Part shown: one piece after another, positions 35,030-47,813 of the stretch
Layout of the letters: each line of letters starts with the position of its first letter
Numbering within the stretch: the first letter of the stretch is position 1
Assembly: GCA_015680685.1 (NCBI GenBank)
Contig: MNCI01006577.1
Location: forward strand, 828,588-892,587
Length of the DNA: 64,000 nt
DNA from: Gnetum montanum
Taxonomy: Eukaryota; Streptophyta; Gnetopsida; Gnetales; Gnetaceae
Direction: 5' to 3'
The notes under the pieces: model-generated
Told to the model about the DNA's origin: nothing
The model's database searches: none
What the model saw: the letters and a program-made list of their open reading frames with translations, nothing else
Translations under genes and position numbers: made by a program

Positions 35030-38000
35030 GTGTTTTAAGGCTTTCATGCTAGGCTTAGCATGGAAACTAAGGGGAATAGGCTTTGTGATTCTCATAGGTC
35101 CAAAATGGAGGTTTCAAGACCTTCCCAAGGTATTTCAGGGTCAAATCCATTAAAATTGGGCACTTTGGAGGTCTATAAAGGCCAAAAAGTAGGTCTTGAA
35201 GCCTTCCCCTCTTATTTTCACACTAGCTAGCATGCCAAAGTTGGGGTGGGGTTGGGGGTTGGTGGTTTATTAAGGAAAACTAAAATTGAAGCCAAAATGG
35301 GATCAAACATGGTTAAAAAAGTAGCTGGGACCCATTTCCAGAGGCTGTGCATCTTCTAGCATTATTCTAAGGTAATTTGAGGTAATTTTGAGTGCCAAAA
35401 CATGTTGAAATGGCTTCCCCACCTTTTCCACCTTGAGAATAGTATCCTTATCATGGAAAAATAGGAGGACACTTGTTTTATGAATTCATAGTAATTTATG
35501 GGAACTTTGACTAAGCTTCTAGGCCCCTAGGACTGTAGACTTCAATTCTATAAGTTTCTGACTGATTTCAGGCACGTTTGAAGGCTATTTAAGGGAACTT
35601 AAGATCCTCCCCCATATTCCCACATTGGGGGAGTTATGAAAATATGGAAGAATGGGGGGAATGAATTTTTGAGGTTCAAATAAGATTAGACAAGAAAAAT
35701 ATTGAGGCTATAAGGTCTTGGGCTTCTCCTATGTAGATTTTTGGCTTTCGAGAGTGCCATCTTGCTACTAGAAGTAGAAAACCATATTTCCCCTTTTTTC
35801 CACACTATGGAAGTCACTCCAATGTGGAAGAAGGAAGAATCTTAGATCTAGGCTAATTTAGATCATAATTGACCATGCATGTCACCTTTCGAAGTTGCCA
35901 GGGTTAAGGGCTATGGATCCACGTGAAAACTTAGTAATTTTGAGCATCCCTAAATGGTTTTTTGTATTCCCCTTTTTTTCCACATTGGTTATGGAGAGCT
36001 TAGCATAGAAAACTAGGAAAAACTAGTTTTTGGCCACTTGGAATCATTCTTATAAGGTTTAAGGGCTCCAATGGTTGTTACTAAGATTCTGGAGTGCATG
36101 AAAGGTTATTTAATGCTATTTTGACTATTTAGGAATCCCAAACAAGTCCCCCATTAAGTTTCCACATTGGGGATACCATCCTTAGCATGGAAGAATCATT
36201 CATCTTAGATCTAGGCCAATTTTAACCTTAATCAACTATGCATGTCAGCTTCAAGGGATATCGAGGTTGAGGACTAGGGTTTTGTGTTAAGTTTTGGTCA
36301 TTTTGGATATTTATAAGAATTTTTAGGCTTCCCCCATTTTTTCCATGCTAGGACTAGGATTCGCAATGTGGAAAACTAGGGGGAATCATTTTGTGGCCTT
36401 TTGTCATTAGTTTCTTATTGTTTGAAGGCTCGAAACAATGTTGGCATTGTCCTAGAGTGCATGCAAGTTTAGTTAATGTTGTTCTAAGGTAATTATAGAT
36501 CCCAAATGGGTCTCCTCCTTAATTTCCATGCTAAGAAGCATTAAGGGGGGACTTTCATCATGTAAACATCATAAAACTCATATCTAGCCCAATTTTGACT
36601 TCAATCGACCATGCATGTTAGCCTCCAAGGTTGCTATTGTCGAGGACTAGGGTTTGGAGTCAAAACTAGTTAGTTTATAGGTTTTAAAAGTGGTTTTTAA
36701 GCTTCCTCCTATTTTTCCACCTTGGGGATACTATGCCCAACATGGAAAAATAGGGGGAAATAGTTTTTTATTCTTTTGCATCATTTTTGATCATGCATGT
36801 AGGTCCTTGAGGTTGCTAGTGATGATGATCAATGTCTAGTTTTAAAATTTTGTTGTTTTGAAGGTTGATGAATGGTTTTTAGGCTTCCCCTCCCTTTTCA
36901 ATGTTGGGGCTTCCATGATTAGTGTGGAAAATTTGGGTGAAAGCTTTTTTGACCATTTTTGGCCACTTTCAGTCATGCATGTAGGCTTCTAAGGTTTCTG
37001 GTATCGATTACTGATACTTGATGTTAAAATTTGGTTATTTCAAGGGTCATTAAGGCATTTTTGAGATTCCCACCCTTTTTCCACATTTGGGGTTCAATTC
37101 TCATCATGGAAAAATGGGAGGAAATATTTTCTAGCTTTTTATGGCCATTCTAGCTATGCATGAGTGTTCATAGGGTTACTAACATTAGCCATCAATGCCT
37201 AAGGTCAAGATTTGATCATTTTGAAGGCTATGAAGGGATTTCAGGCTTCCCTCCTTCCATCCATGCTGAAGGTGGGAGGCTCAATGTGTAAGGGGTCTCC
37301 CTTAGTGAAGAAATTCAAATCCAGGCCAAATGAATGGTCGATCGACCATGCAAGTCAACCTTTGGGGTTCTAGTATCAATGGTCAATGTTGGGGGTCAAG
37401 ATTCAAAACTTCGGAGGTTTCTAAGTTCATCATGTAATCTCTCCCATTTCTTCCATGCTAGGCATGGTGGCCTCAGTATGGATGAGAGTGGGATGACATT
37501 TTTGTACCATATTTGACCTCTTTTGGGGCTTTTGGAAGCTCTAGAGGATTTTGATAGGATCTAGGGATCATCAGGCATCAAGAAATGGTTATTAGGTCAT
37601 CAATTTAGGCAATTTTTAGCTTCCCCCCATCTATCCATGCTGAGGGTCAAAGGCTCAATGTGGAAGAAGCTTCCTCCATTGTGGAAAACACCAAATCCTA
37701 GATTTAACTAGTTTTGACTAGGTTTGGTGGGGTTTCATGCCTGTTGAAGATGCTTGGAGGGCTTCTAGGTCATGTGGGGAACATTTTTGGATCAAACTTA
37801 TGATAGATGGGTGTTGGGGGATAATATTGGGTGTTTCACCCCTTCTTGCATGTTGGGCACTATTGCCTCAGTGTGGAATCCCATGGTGCCTAGCTTTGTT
37901 CATTTCTTACCAACCTTTGGGAACCCAAGGTTGAAAAAGGCATGTTTGGGTTACTAAAAATAGCAAAATATTTGTAATTCAAATGATTTTGTAAAATAAT

Positions 38001-38200
38001 AGACATGTTTCCATGTTAGGCATGGTATTCCCAATGTGAATGCATGGGGTTAAGGTTTCCATAAGGTTTTAAGTGTTAAAATTAATAAAATTTTAATATT
38101 GATGCAAGTTTTGGTTAAGAATGATGGCGCAAGGTGGGGCTCACAATCCAAAAAATTTAAATTTTTGACAAGTGAAGTTGTTTCCCATCTAAGACCAATG
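35030..38200. repeat. Array of ~185-bp tandem repeats in element C (about 17 units)
   Basis: Landmarks of the type CCATGCTAGG-n-TTAGCATGG recur near 35040, 35215, 35430, 35620, 35800, 35985, 36165, 36340, 36520, 36715, 36900, 37080, 37260, 37450, 37640, 37845 and 38010, a mean period near 186 bp. Same unit and place as A's array, opposite orientation as expected for reversed C. Confidence 0.8.
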
Positions 38201-41010
38201 TAAACTAGACTCTTCCTCCTTGTACTTTAATGCTCTTACAGTTATGGTTCATTAAATTAGTAGCTGGGGTTTCAAGGTGTGTGTTTAGGTTTTAGATGAG
38301 TTTTATATGTCAAATTTTGCAAGTTTTGATCACAACTATCATTCTACAACAACTGCACATTGGAGGAGAGCTCTAGCAGAGGTTCTTGTGGCAAAAAAAA
38401 AACCAACCTTTAGCATGGAAGCCTCCCATCTTCCTCATAGCCAACGTTGATCTCTCATCCTTCTTGGTCTTCAGCCATTCCTAGTGTTGAGCTTATTATG
38501 TCGCTAAAGCAATGATGGGAAAATAGATGAAACTGAATGATTTAGAAAGTGGATGAATGTGCTCAGGAGCTATAATAAGTACCTAGGCCCATCTCCATCT
38601 AGGATTCCTATGTTACTGCTCCAAGATGGGCATTTGTACCTATTTTTGCCTTTTTTGTAAGATTTTCTCAAGTTTTGTTTTCCATGTGTTAGGGCCATTT
38701 TTTCCAGATCTACTCTAATGGAGGAATTAAAACAAAATTTTGATGAAATCTCACCTCCTATTTTGGCCCTTTCCACATTGATCCATGGTCGTTTCATCAT
38801 TTTAGCTTTTGTAGATTTGATTTTAAAAATAGGGCTTGTTATTTCATGTTTTTTTTCTCAAAAGTTTGGGGTATGGCCATTTTTTTTAAATCTAAGCCTT
38901 AGGATTTGTTAAAATTAAATTTTAAAAAAATCCTACACCAACTATTTTTGTATTAATTTTAATGGGTTTCAATGGTTTTGGCTATTTTGATTGTTTCCAT
39001 GGCTATATGAAATCTAAGGTTTTAGATTTTTGAAGTTTTGATATGAAAAAGAAAGTAAATATGTATATTTTTTTCTTAATATAATAGCTACACATTTATA
39101 ATATTAAAGGTCTTTGATTTGTAGCCTTTCATTTAAGCTTTTTGATGGCTATTATCTCATTTAATTTGACCTTGAAACAAAGACGTTATGGTTGTTTTCC
39201 TAACATTGTGCAATTAGGTTGTTTGTGCGATTTTTATAATTTTGTATAGCTTTATGAGATTTTTCTAAAGAAACAGAAAAGGTTTTTGTTCTTTTATGGT
39301 TATTTCTATGTAGGCATTGTCTTCAAATTTCTAATGAATGTGGAATCACTCTGATTGGACTTAAAATGAATTTTCTACAAATTTTTCATTAGGCACGTGT
39401 CGTAAGGATGCTTGTGTCTTTTTTAGAATATTACCCAAATTGAAAAAAATTTCCTACAAACACGGAAAAGGTTTTGAATTTTTTTGAAGCACAGGTGTGT
39501 AGGGCTTAATTTAAGCTTTCAAACAATGGTGGAATCACTCTGTTTGGACTCAAACAAAATTTTGGCAAATTTTTTTCCAACCCTACATGAAAAGGGGTAA
39601 ATGTTATGGCTATTATTTTGGCTAAATTCTTTCATGTTTCATGGATATATGGCTTTAATTTTTTAATTTTTATAGTCATGGTTATAAATTTCATTATTTC
39701 AGAATTATTTTCCTAGTGGAATCACTAAAATTGGAGTACAAAAGAATTTTTGATGATTTTTTTGGTTATGTTTGTGTTAAAGGCAAAATCATGGTTGTAC
39801 TACATCACCCATTTAGAAATAGAAGTGGTTGATATGTATAACTTATGTAAAATCAAACGTTAATTTTTCTTTTTTCAAAAGAATATTAAAAGATTTTTCT
39901 ATTTTAAATTAGCTTCTACTATGTCTACATAGATTTTTCTAAGTTCATGATGCTTTTTCTAAATTTGTGCATAGCTTAGATGATTTTTCCAAATTTATGC
40001 ATGCTTTGCATAATTTAGATGTTTTTCCTAAGCTTTGTGCATAGTTTAGATTTTTTTTTTTGAAATTTATGCATGCTTTGCATAATTTAGATTTTTTTTC
40101 CAAATTTATACATAATTTAGGCTAATAATTAGTTTTAGCTATAACGTTTTGGCTATAAAGGCTATAAAATATGGTAACAATGCATTTATGGAATTTCTTA
40201 AGCCAATTTAGATAAACATCTAAGATCTTTTTATGGAGGCTAATTTCACATTTGACTTAGGAAGTTTCTTCTAAATTTGTTAAGAAATTCCAATTGGTCA
40301 TGACATAAGGTTATGCAAGGTTGTAATAATGTTTTCTTATGAAATTACTTAGGCTAATTTAGATAAACACCTTAGAGCTTTTTACAGAGGCTAATTTCAC
40401 CTTTGACTAGATGCTTTGCTTAAATTTGCTAAGTAATTCTAATAGGTCATAATGTTTTTGCTTTGAAAGATTGTAATAATGCTCTTTTTTCTTGTGGAAT
40501 TTCTTAAGCTAATTTAAATAAACACCTTAGAGCTTTTTATAGAGGCTAATTTCACCTCTTACTAAGATGTTTTCCTAACTTGTTAAGAAATTTTCATTGG
40601 TCATAATGTTTTTGTTTTGAGCCATGGTTTTGGCTATGGGCTACTAAGTAGCTTTATGTTGTTGCACTTCAAGATTTAGGAGACATTGGTGGCCCCAATG
40701 GTGAGAGTTGGAATGATCCACCACTTCCTCCCTCAGATGCCACTCAATAGCCTCCTTCAGTTTAGCTTGTTCACTATTTATTTTTGTTTTCATGTTGATG
40801 ACTATGGTTAGCCAAGATTATGTTATGGATGGTTGTTATTCTTTGACATTCTTGCTACACATTGTGGCCATGGCTATGTATGTTATGGACATTTTAACTT
40901 TAAATTTAAATATTTGGTTTCATTTTCTGGCTACATATCATGTTGTAGTAAATGTTGTAAAAGTTGAGAATGGCTATATTGACTTTTTGATTATAGAGTC
41001 AAAGGGCTAA
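38201..41010 (+). pseudogene. Antisense gene remnant in element C (internal exons deleted)
   Basis: Plus strand here is antisense to C. About 38555-38640 matches A's E1 and its donor. 38640-40620 matches A's first intron. At about 40630 the sequence jumps from the end of that intron to the final exon: GDIGG, then NDPPLPPSDA and a TAG at about 40748. A 3' UTR-like part with QDYVMDGCY and VAMAMYVMD (40792-41010) matches A's 7624-7845. So E2 to E9 have been lost by an internal deletion of about 3.5 kb. The position, orientation and neighbours are the same as in A. Confidence 0.65.
40190..40625 (+). repeat. Three tandem copies of a ~150-bp block
   Basis: Copies start at about 40190, 40340 and 40495. 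Each has AATTTCTTAAGCTAATTTAG, GAGGCTAATTTCACCT and GGTCATAATGTTTTTG. A has one copy (rc of about 22075-22215). Confidence 0.8.
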
Positions 41011-41439
41011 TTGATGCGATAATAGGCTAAGCAAAGAGAGATATAGTAATAAAAGGGATGTTTGCTAGCTTTAGGCTATCATGGGCACAAGTTATATATT
41101 TTTGCTAGTTTAAAGCCATGGAAGGATATATCACTAGTTTAGAGTCTTAGTGGATTGTAATGCTAGTTTAACATCTTAGTGGATGTAGTGTCAATTTAAC
41201 ATCTTAGCAGACCAGGTGCCAATTTAACATCTTAGCAGATGAAGTATGAAAGAGAAACTTTTTCAATGTTTAAAACATAAATGAAAATAAAGAAAGCTTG
41301 TAGAAAATAGGTGAAAATGCAAATGAATTTAGGCTTCATGCATAAAGAGTAAAACAATAAATGCAAACTGCATAAGAGAAATAAGGTTGCATGGCTATCA
41401 GTGCATCTAGTCATAAAGGCATGGGATGGTTAAGGTAAA
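41011..41439 (-). other. Element C spacer after protease, first TTAAACTAG block
   Basis: 41090-41240 has reverse-type units, the last three shortened to TTTAACATCTTAG. AT-rich, no gene. Confidence 0.55.
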
Positions 41440-44400
41440 ACATACTTGTGTAGATTCTTCCTAATCTTTGCAAGATTAGGAAGTGAGTAAGCCCTACTCT
41501 GCACAAGTTTATATTTGACATCACCTTCTCTTATGATGTTAAAAGGAAGTTCACTCATAATGTATCCTATTGCCAATCGTTATCATCATTGGTTGTCTTG
41601 GGTTTTTTCCCTTCATGGCTAGGAGCTTATTCTTAAAACTCTAATTTAGATCCCTCTTTTATGTCTATGTTGCTAACAACTAGGGGAACCATGTTATCAC
41701 CATGAATGATGATTTCACCTCCCTTGTAAGAGAGGTGAATTTATTAATGGATGGGTGAGGACATAGCTTGCAACTGAGCCAACCAAGGTCTTTCCAAGAT
41801 TAGGTTGAATCTTGATGTCTCTTCAACCACCAAGATGTTGGTATGTGTAGGGAATTTTTCTTCAACTACAAAATCCAAGGAGATAGACCCCTTGATAGAA
41901 ACTCTTGATCCATTTCAGGACTTAAGAGCTATAGTGGTTGTAGGTTGTACTTGCTTAGTTAAGCCCAAGCATTCAATTATGGTGCATGGATTGATGTTGG
42001 TTGTATCTCCATCATCAATGTGTACCTTCAATCCATTGTGAATAAAGAGGCTATAGTTACTTCACCATTTTTGGGATTAACCTTAATTTCACTATTGTGA
42101 AATGTTAAGGGTGTTGACTTCTCCTCCCTTGGTGAGGAAGGAATCATCACTACATGGATGGATTCCTTGTTAGTCGAGATATCCTCACTAATGGGTATGT
42201 AGATTAACATTTTGACTAGTGCTTCATGATGTGTGATGCAAGTCATGATCAAGTCATACAAGCTTAAAGCTATGTTTTTCTATTTGAGCGATTGCCTAAC
42301 TTGGTCCATTGCACTAAGCAAGTTTTTATTGTTGGTCATGGGCTTGTCACCCTGATAGTGCTTTACTTCCTCCATGCATCCCAAAATGTAAACTTCAACT
42401 TTAGGCTATCGTTGTTGTGACTCTTTCTTGTTGTTTTGGTTGAGGGCCTTGGTGTCCTCCTGTGACTTGTTGGTTGAAGAGGTTGAGATAGAGGAGGTCA
42501 TGGGTATAGCCAAAATGGAAGTGGGATTCAGTGGACTCACTTCCTTTCTACCTCCATATGCATGTCTTCCTTGTTGTTAGGCTTATGCTTCTTCCTCTGT
42601 ATGGTTGTAGTATTTTGATTGTTAGCTGTTGGCTATAAGAAAGAGGTAGTAGCATTGGCCACCATAGGAGGTTGTTGTGCAATTGTTTAGGCTATTTCTA
42701 TTTGGGTTGTATTGTGTTGGAATACCTTGATGACAAAAGGTTCCATTGGAGGCATTCATTATGTTACTCTCACAATGAAGGGGAATATTGAGCTATGGGA
42801 AGCCAAAGAAGCCCTTTTATTATCGAGGGGTACTTGAATCATGAACGATTCTATTGCAAGTCTCTGATTATCATCGATGTTGAATGCTAAAATAACATAG
42901 GATCTATCATTGGCATTTATTGGGTCTTTATAGATCTTCATCAACTAGTTTTATGGCTAAACTGGGTTAGAAGCATCTAAGAATAGTTCCACCTATCTAT
43001 TATCCTTTGTAGGTCATCCTTCAATGCAAGGCAAAAGTTTGAATCATGACTAGGTAGTTGATGATAATGGTAGAAGTAGTCTAGCTTGAAGTATCTTGAC
43101 AACTAGGGATCATCCTTCATTGTCCAAGTGGGATCTTTGGCTATTTTGCATAGTCACTCATGTTTCTTTTATGTAGCTTTAGTCATTTTTTTTTGTGTTG
43201 CATGTATCCACTTCTTAATAGTTGGTCTAGCAACTTGAATGGCTTTAATGGTAATGTAGTGTATTTAGACCTATCCTTCCTTTCAAAGTTAGGTATATTT
43301 ATTGTTCATGTAGTGGGCCTAGAAGTTTATGGTTGGTTATTGCAGTTATTAGTGGAGGCCTTGGGAAGATTGAACTTCAGCCCTTAGTTCGTGGTCTTTG
43401 TTTCCTTGGTTACAATTGTTATGCTAGTGTTGTTTTGTTTGATCTTTTCTTTATCTCTTTGAGTGTGTTAGTTTTCATATGCTATATAGGTTGGATCATG
43501 ATTGGCCTCTATGGCATCCTCTATGTTTTCAGTTTATGAGAACACTTAGCTAAGAGAGTGTGGATCAAGGTAGTAGAGTTTGGACTTGATGAAGTCATTA
43601 ACTACGCCCTTGAATATGGCTAACAAGTAGGCTTTGGCTATAGGCTCTAGTATTTCATTCAACAGTCCATTCCATAGTTGAATGAATTTTTGTATCAGTT
43701 CTAAGGGCCCTTGCTTGACCTTCATGAGTTGGTCAAGCGTTGTGTCAGGCTTCAAGTTATACTTGAAGCAGTTGACAGATTGTACTACTAAATCCTCCAA
43801 AGATGATATGGACCCTCTAGGTAATGTATGATACCAATCAAGTGCTTTCCCATTCAAAGACATAGGAAAACTCCTCATGATGGCATGGTGCCATGGCTGT
43901 AAGAGTAAACATTTAGATCGAAAGGCAATAAGGTAAGCATTAGGATCACCTTCTTCATTATATTTGCTAAATTAGGGAATGGGGACACTAGGAGGAAGTT
44001 TCCAAGATGGGATTACAGGACTTATGAAATCATCTTAGTAGAAGTCCATAATCTTGATAGTTTGTGTGGTAGAGGCTTTAAGCCTCTTCAACTCCTCTAT
44101 TAGGTCTTAGATCATTTAGAAGGCTTGATCCAAACCTTGTGGTGGCCCCATAGGTTGTGAGGTTTGTACATAAGGTTGTGGCATATATTGTGAGGCTTTT
44201 GGCCTTGTTATGGATTACATGATAGAAGGAAGAGGTTGTATTATGGTTTTGGCTTATGGGGATCTCATCTAGGAACCTGCATGAGTAGTTAACAAATTTG
44301 TGGTGGTAAAAACCAGTGTTGATGGTTTTATATATCAAGTTTGTGTTGTAAATGACATTTATGTACTATAGTTGATTGTTTGTGGCATTGGTTGAGTATG

Positions 44401-44790
44401 ATGTATGGCTATAACTAGCGTGGGATCTACCATAGTAAGGTAGAAAAGAGTGGAAGATGGTGGCATCATGCCCATGAAGGAAAAAAAAAACCATTAGAGG
44501 AAGGTGCTATGACCTTAGGGGATGTTTGTTGGAACAATCCTCTTAGGATGTTTTCAAGCTCAAATTCTACCTTAAATTCATCCTCCTCTTCCTATTGTTT
44601 CTCAAATATATGCTTTTCATCTTCCTTTTCCACAACAATCAATTTGGCTAGGCTGCTTGAATATATGTTGTTAAGGGGAATTTGGTCATACAAGGAAGGG
44701 ATGTACACCTTTTCATCCCTATGTATGAGCTAAAAGTACCTTTTTGCCTCAGCTTCAATTCATGGAATTAGCATGCCTACCTATATTTTA
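41440..44790 (-). pseudogene. gag-pro: Element C gag-protease, decayed
   Basis: N-terminal part with IPSLYDQIPLNN (about 44720-44680). Capsid part (43878 down) with NGKALDWYHTLPRGSIS and QLMKVKQGPLELIQKF. The zinc knuckle near 43070 is degraded. Protease (about 42000-41760) with HIDDGDTTNINPCTI at the centre and FNLILERPWLAQL at the end. Tail continues to about 41440 (ending near KIRKNLHK). Many stops at Gln codons. The DDG centre is shared with A and B. Confidence 0.8.
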
Positions 44791-45829
44791 CACAAATGAA
44801 GTTATAATGATCTTCATGTATGGCTAGAAGGTGGATGAGATAGTGGAAATATCACACCTTCTTATTTCAACATTGTAGAGAGAGAGAGATAGGGAAGGGG
44901 GAGTTCGAAGACCAAAATGGAAACTTGGTAGTTTCCAAAAAATGGTTTTGGTAGGCTGCCAACTTTTACCATTACCACAAAGGAGGAAAAAATAGGCTTG
45001 GATGGTATGGAAACCAACATTAGTTTATTGGCAAAAATGTGGCAACAAAAATTAAATGGTTATTTATCCTTCCATGCTAGCTTCTCTCTAGAAATTCACA
45101 GTAGATGTTATAAAATTTTAGCATCCAAACCACCTGTAGCTTCCACATTGAGGTTTTTTCCATAGGAAGATAAAGGCAATGTTTAATTCCTTAAGAGTTT
45201 TGACTTCAAAAAACTAGAAAATGACTTTCAACTTGTAATAAAAGTAGGTTTAGTCATTAAATTTGTAAGAAATCGCACCAACGCTAGCCTCCCAACTTCT
45301 TCCACACTAGGTATGACAAAGGAGGAAAAGAAGTGGGGTTGAGATGATGAGAATCTCACACCTCCTACCTAAACATTGATGAGGGGAAGGCTGAAAACCA
45401 AAGTTGAAAGTTGGTGTTTTTCCACTAAAAGTAGATTTAGCTAGCTGCCAATTTTTTCAACTTGGAAAAGTGGGAGGAAAGCCAACTCATGGAATAGTTA
45501 AACCACGCACTTTTAGAAACTAGAGAAAACAATTTTAGAAATAAAAAGAAAAAATAATACAAGGGGAAAGATATCAATGTTGGCTTTGGGTTGTAAAGTT
45601 CACAGTAAATGCTATGAAAAGCTAAAACCCAATAACCTACAACTTTCACATTGTAATTTTCGTCACAACGCCGAGGGGGTGGGGGTGGGGGGGGGGGGGG
45701 GGNAGACCAACGTTGATCCGTCAAACGTTTTGGTAACAAAAATAAAGGAAAAGCTTGCAAATGGCAATGACAAGACTAGATCTAATCACAAAATTTAGGT
45801 GAAGGTCATCCTTCTAGCGCTAAGAAAAA
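44791..45829 (-). other. Element C leader with primer-binding motif and G run
   Basis: Minus strand after the LTR reads TTTTTCTTAGCGCTAGAAGG, the same core as B. On the plus strand 45675-45702 is almost pure G, with an N at 45703, so local assembly is doubtful. The rest matches A's leader; no gene. Confidence 0.55.
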
Positions 45830-47190
45830 TGTTTGTGACCAAAAACCTCGATCACTAAAAAAAACCAAGGATCCTTGGTATAGTAGTTCCCCAACCTTAT
45901 ATCGCTAGGGCCTCTATGAGAAAAATGGGATTTGAGATTCCCTAGGTGGTCTAGTAGATTGACCAAGGACTTATAAAATGCAAAACATGGGAATACAAAT
46001 AGATCTAAATAATGCAAATAATGTAAATTTATTTTTTAAACATAAAACTCAAAACTTAAAACTTTATTGAGAAAGAATGAAGAATAAGTAGAGAAATGTG
46101 TACAAATGATGCCTGGATGAGTGGAAAGGGGAGTTCACTTATGTAAGAGTTCAAAGCCCATTGAAGCTGAAGTGATTTACTCCATGATCTAGGTGCTAAG
46201 CCACTCTTGATACTATGGAACCTTCCTTCACTACTGTAACCTCAAATATGCAAGTTGGGTCACTATTGGGGGGCAGATTGTTCAACACTAGGGTTGGGGA
46301 ATTCTAGAAGTGTAGTGTTGAAACCAAAAATCCACAAATCTCAAGTTGATTATGCTTCCACTATGGTGTTCAAGAGAATGCAAATATGGGAGATTACAAT
46401 AACCCTTGAGTGCTTGAAAATTTCCTAAGTGTAGAATTGTAAAAAAAAAAGGCTAAACTTTTTTGAGAATTTTCTTAATAGTGTAAGTATTGTATATTAT
46501 TTTAAAAAGTTGGACCTTGCTAAAAATTGTTAGAACCTTGTTGAAAAATTATTGAACCTATAAATGGCGTTGGAGGCTAGTCTTTATAGGTTCTTTGGGC
46601 CATGAATGGGGCTACAAAATAGATATGATTTAGTTGCAAATTGGCTATAAAATGAATACAAATTGGTTGTAAAATGGTTGCAAATTGACTCCAAATTTAG
46701 GTAAGATGGGTGCCCAAATTAGGAGGGTTACTATACATATTAAGTGCTTCCCCCCATGGCCATTCCATTTACTATAAATAGTAACCAAGGCATACCTTCC
46801 ACATTGGAGATGAATCTTTTACTCTAAGCTCTTCACCATGCTTACTAAAGTGGTTGGTCAATGTTGAAGTGCTGAATTTTAGCTTTTGTGGCTTCCATGC
46901 TGGGGTATATAATTTTCCACATTGGGGATGAAGACTTCACATTGTTGGGGGTGGGGGGGTGTGTGGGCGGTGGGGTTTAGGTAGTGAGGAGGGGGCGGGG
47001 GTGGGGAGGAACTTCCACATTGAGGGGAGAAAAATTTTCCAAGTTGTGCATGTGGTGTTCATGCTAACAAGGGAAAGTTTTTAAAACCCCCATCCTTCCA
47101 TGTTGAGGGTAGGTGAGATTTACCTACCTACATGTGCTTCTAGCATAGAAAAATTTATACCCCCCATCATAACACCTTATAGCCTATTTT
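45830..47190 (-). repeat. Element C 5' LTR, start deleted
   Basis: Matches 29158-30684 from its 3' end up to about the ACCTATAAAAT block and then loses homology near 47175-47195, so about 260 bp of its start are missing. 46928-47010 contains a G-rich insertion not seen in the other copy. Confidence 0.78.
46928..47010 (+). repeat. G-rich low-complexity tract in C 5' LTR
   Basis: Several runs of 4-7 G separated by short T- or GT-containing spacers; it can form a G-quadruplex on the plus strand. Confidence 0.7.
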
Positions 47191-47224
47191 ATGTTTCTAA
47201 AGTTGTTTTACCTCTTAAATTACA

Positions 47225-47620
47225 AGTGTCATTGCTCTGAGTAGCCTTGATTGACTTCATCAATGATGAGCAAAATAAAGAGTTGCAAACAAAAATCTTG
47301 AATTTGGTGGAGGAGCAATGTATGTAAGAACTTGCTCACATTGAACACTATCAAGAGAGGCAGAAGTGGTAGCATCACCAAAACTTGATCATGCATAAGA
47401 TTAAGGAGTGTAACCTAGTACTCAAAGTCATTTACAAGCATGCAAACAAATTCTTACCCAACTAGGAGGGGTCTTTCCTTGTTCCTAGAGCCTATAGGAA
47501 TGGTGCATTCAAGATAGCCAACATGAATGGGAATGAGCTAGCCAATCTAATCAATAATTTTTATCTAAAGCCATACTACATGTAGCCAACAATCATCAAC
47601 AAGCAAGCCTACTTTCAATG
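47225..47620 (+). pseudogene. pol: Element A integrase C-terminal part
   Basis: Reads ALIDFINDEQNKELQTKILN, then YKHANKFLPN and FLVPRAYRNGAFKIANMNG, matching C's integrase end (about 31270-30930, minus strand). It belongs to A because it is on the plus strand and leads into A's own repeat block and 3' LTR. The intervening RNase H and integrase core are missing relative to C. Several stops at former Gln codons. Confidence 0.75.
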
Positions 47621-47813
47621 GCTTACCAAGGCCTTAAACTAGTACCATGTCCCACCGCAGCCTTAAACTAGCAACTTTGATAACTTGGATAGCTTGGTTC
47701 TATCATCTCATGTGGCCTATATGCATTGTAGCATTATAATATGCAATGGTGTTTTGTATTCTTTTTTGGTGCCTCTCAGGTCAATCCTCTAGATTCCAAC
47801 AAAAGGGATCCAT
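47618..47813 (+). other. Element A third TTAAACTAG block and polypurine tract
   Basis: Two units (CAAGGCCTTAAACTAGTA, CGCAGCCTTAAACTAGC) followed by CCAACAAAAGGGATCCAT, a decayed form of the tract in B and C, next to the LTR. Confidence 0.65.

Larger units (their letters stand above)
29158..47190 (-). mobile_element. Element C: giant Tat-type LTR retrotransposon, reversed, inserted in A's pol
   Basis: Read on the minus strand: 5' LTR (47190-45830, start lost), leader, gag-protease (44790-41440), TTAAACTAG block, antisense gene remnant, 185-bp array, TTAAACTAG block, pol with RT, RNase H, archaeal-type RNase H and integrase (34390-30930), TTAAACTAG block, polypurine tract and 3' LTR (30684-29158). 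About 18 kb. It is the same subfamily as A by LTR, antisense gene and array. The left edge TG is clean at 29158; the right edge is not, because a deletion removed it. All reading frames are decayed. Confidence 0.82.

Noticed and set aside
45437-45760. Minus-strand frame with a polyproline run
   Set aside because: The prolines come from the G run and the N at 45703 in C's leader.
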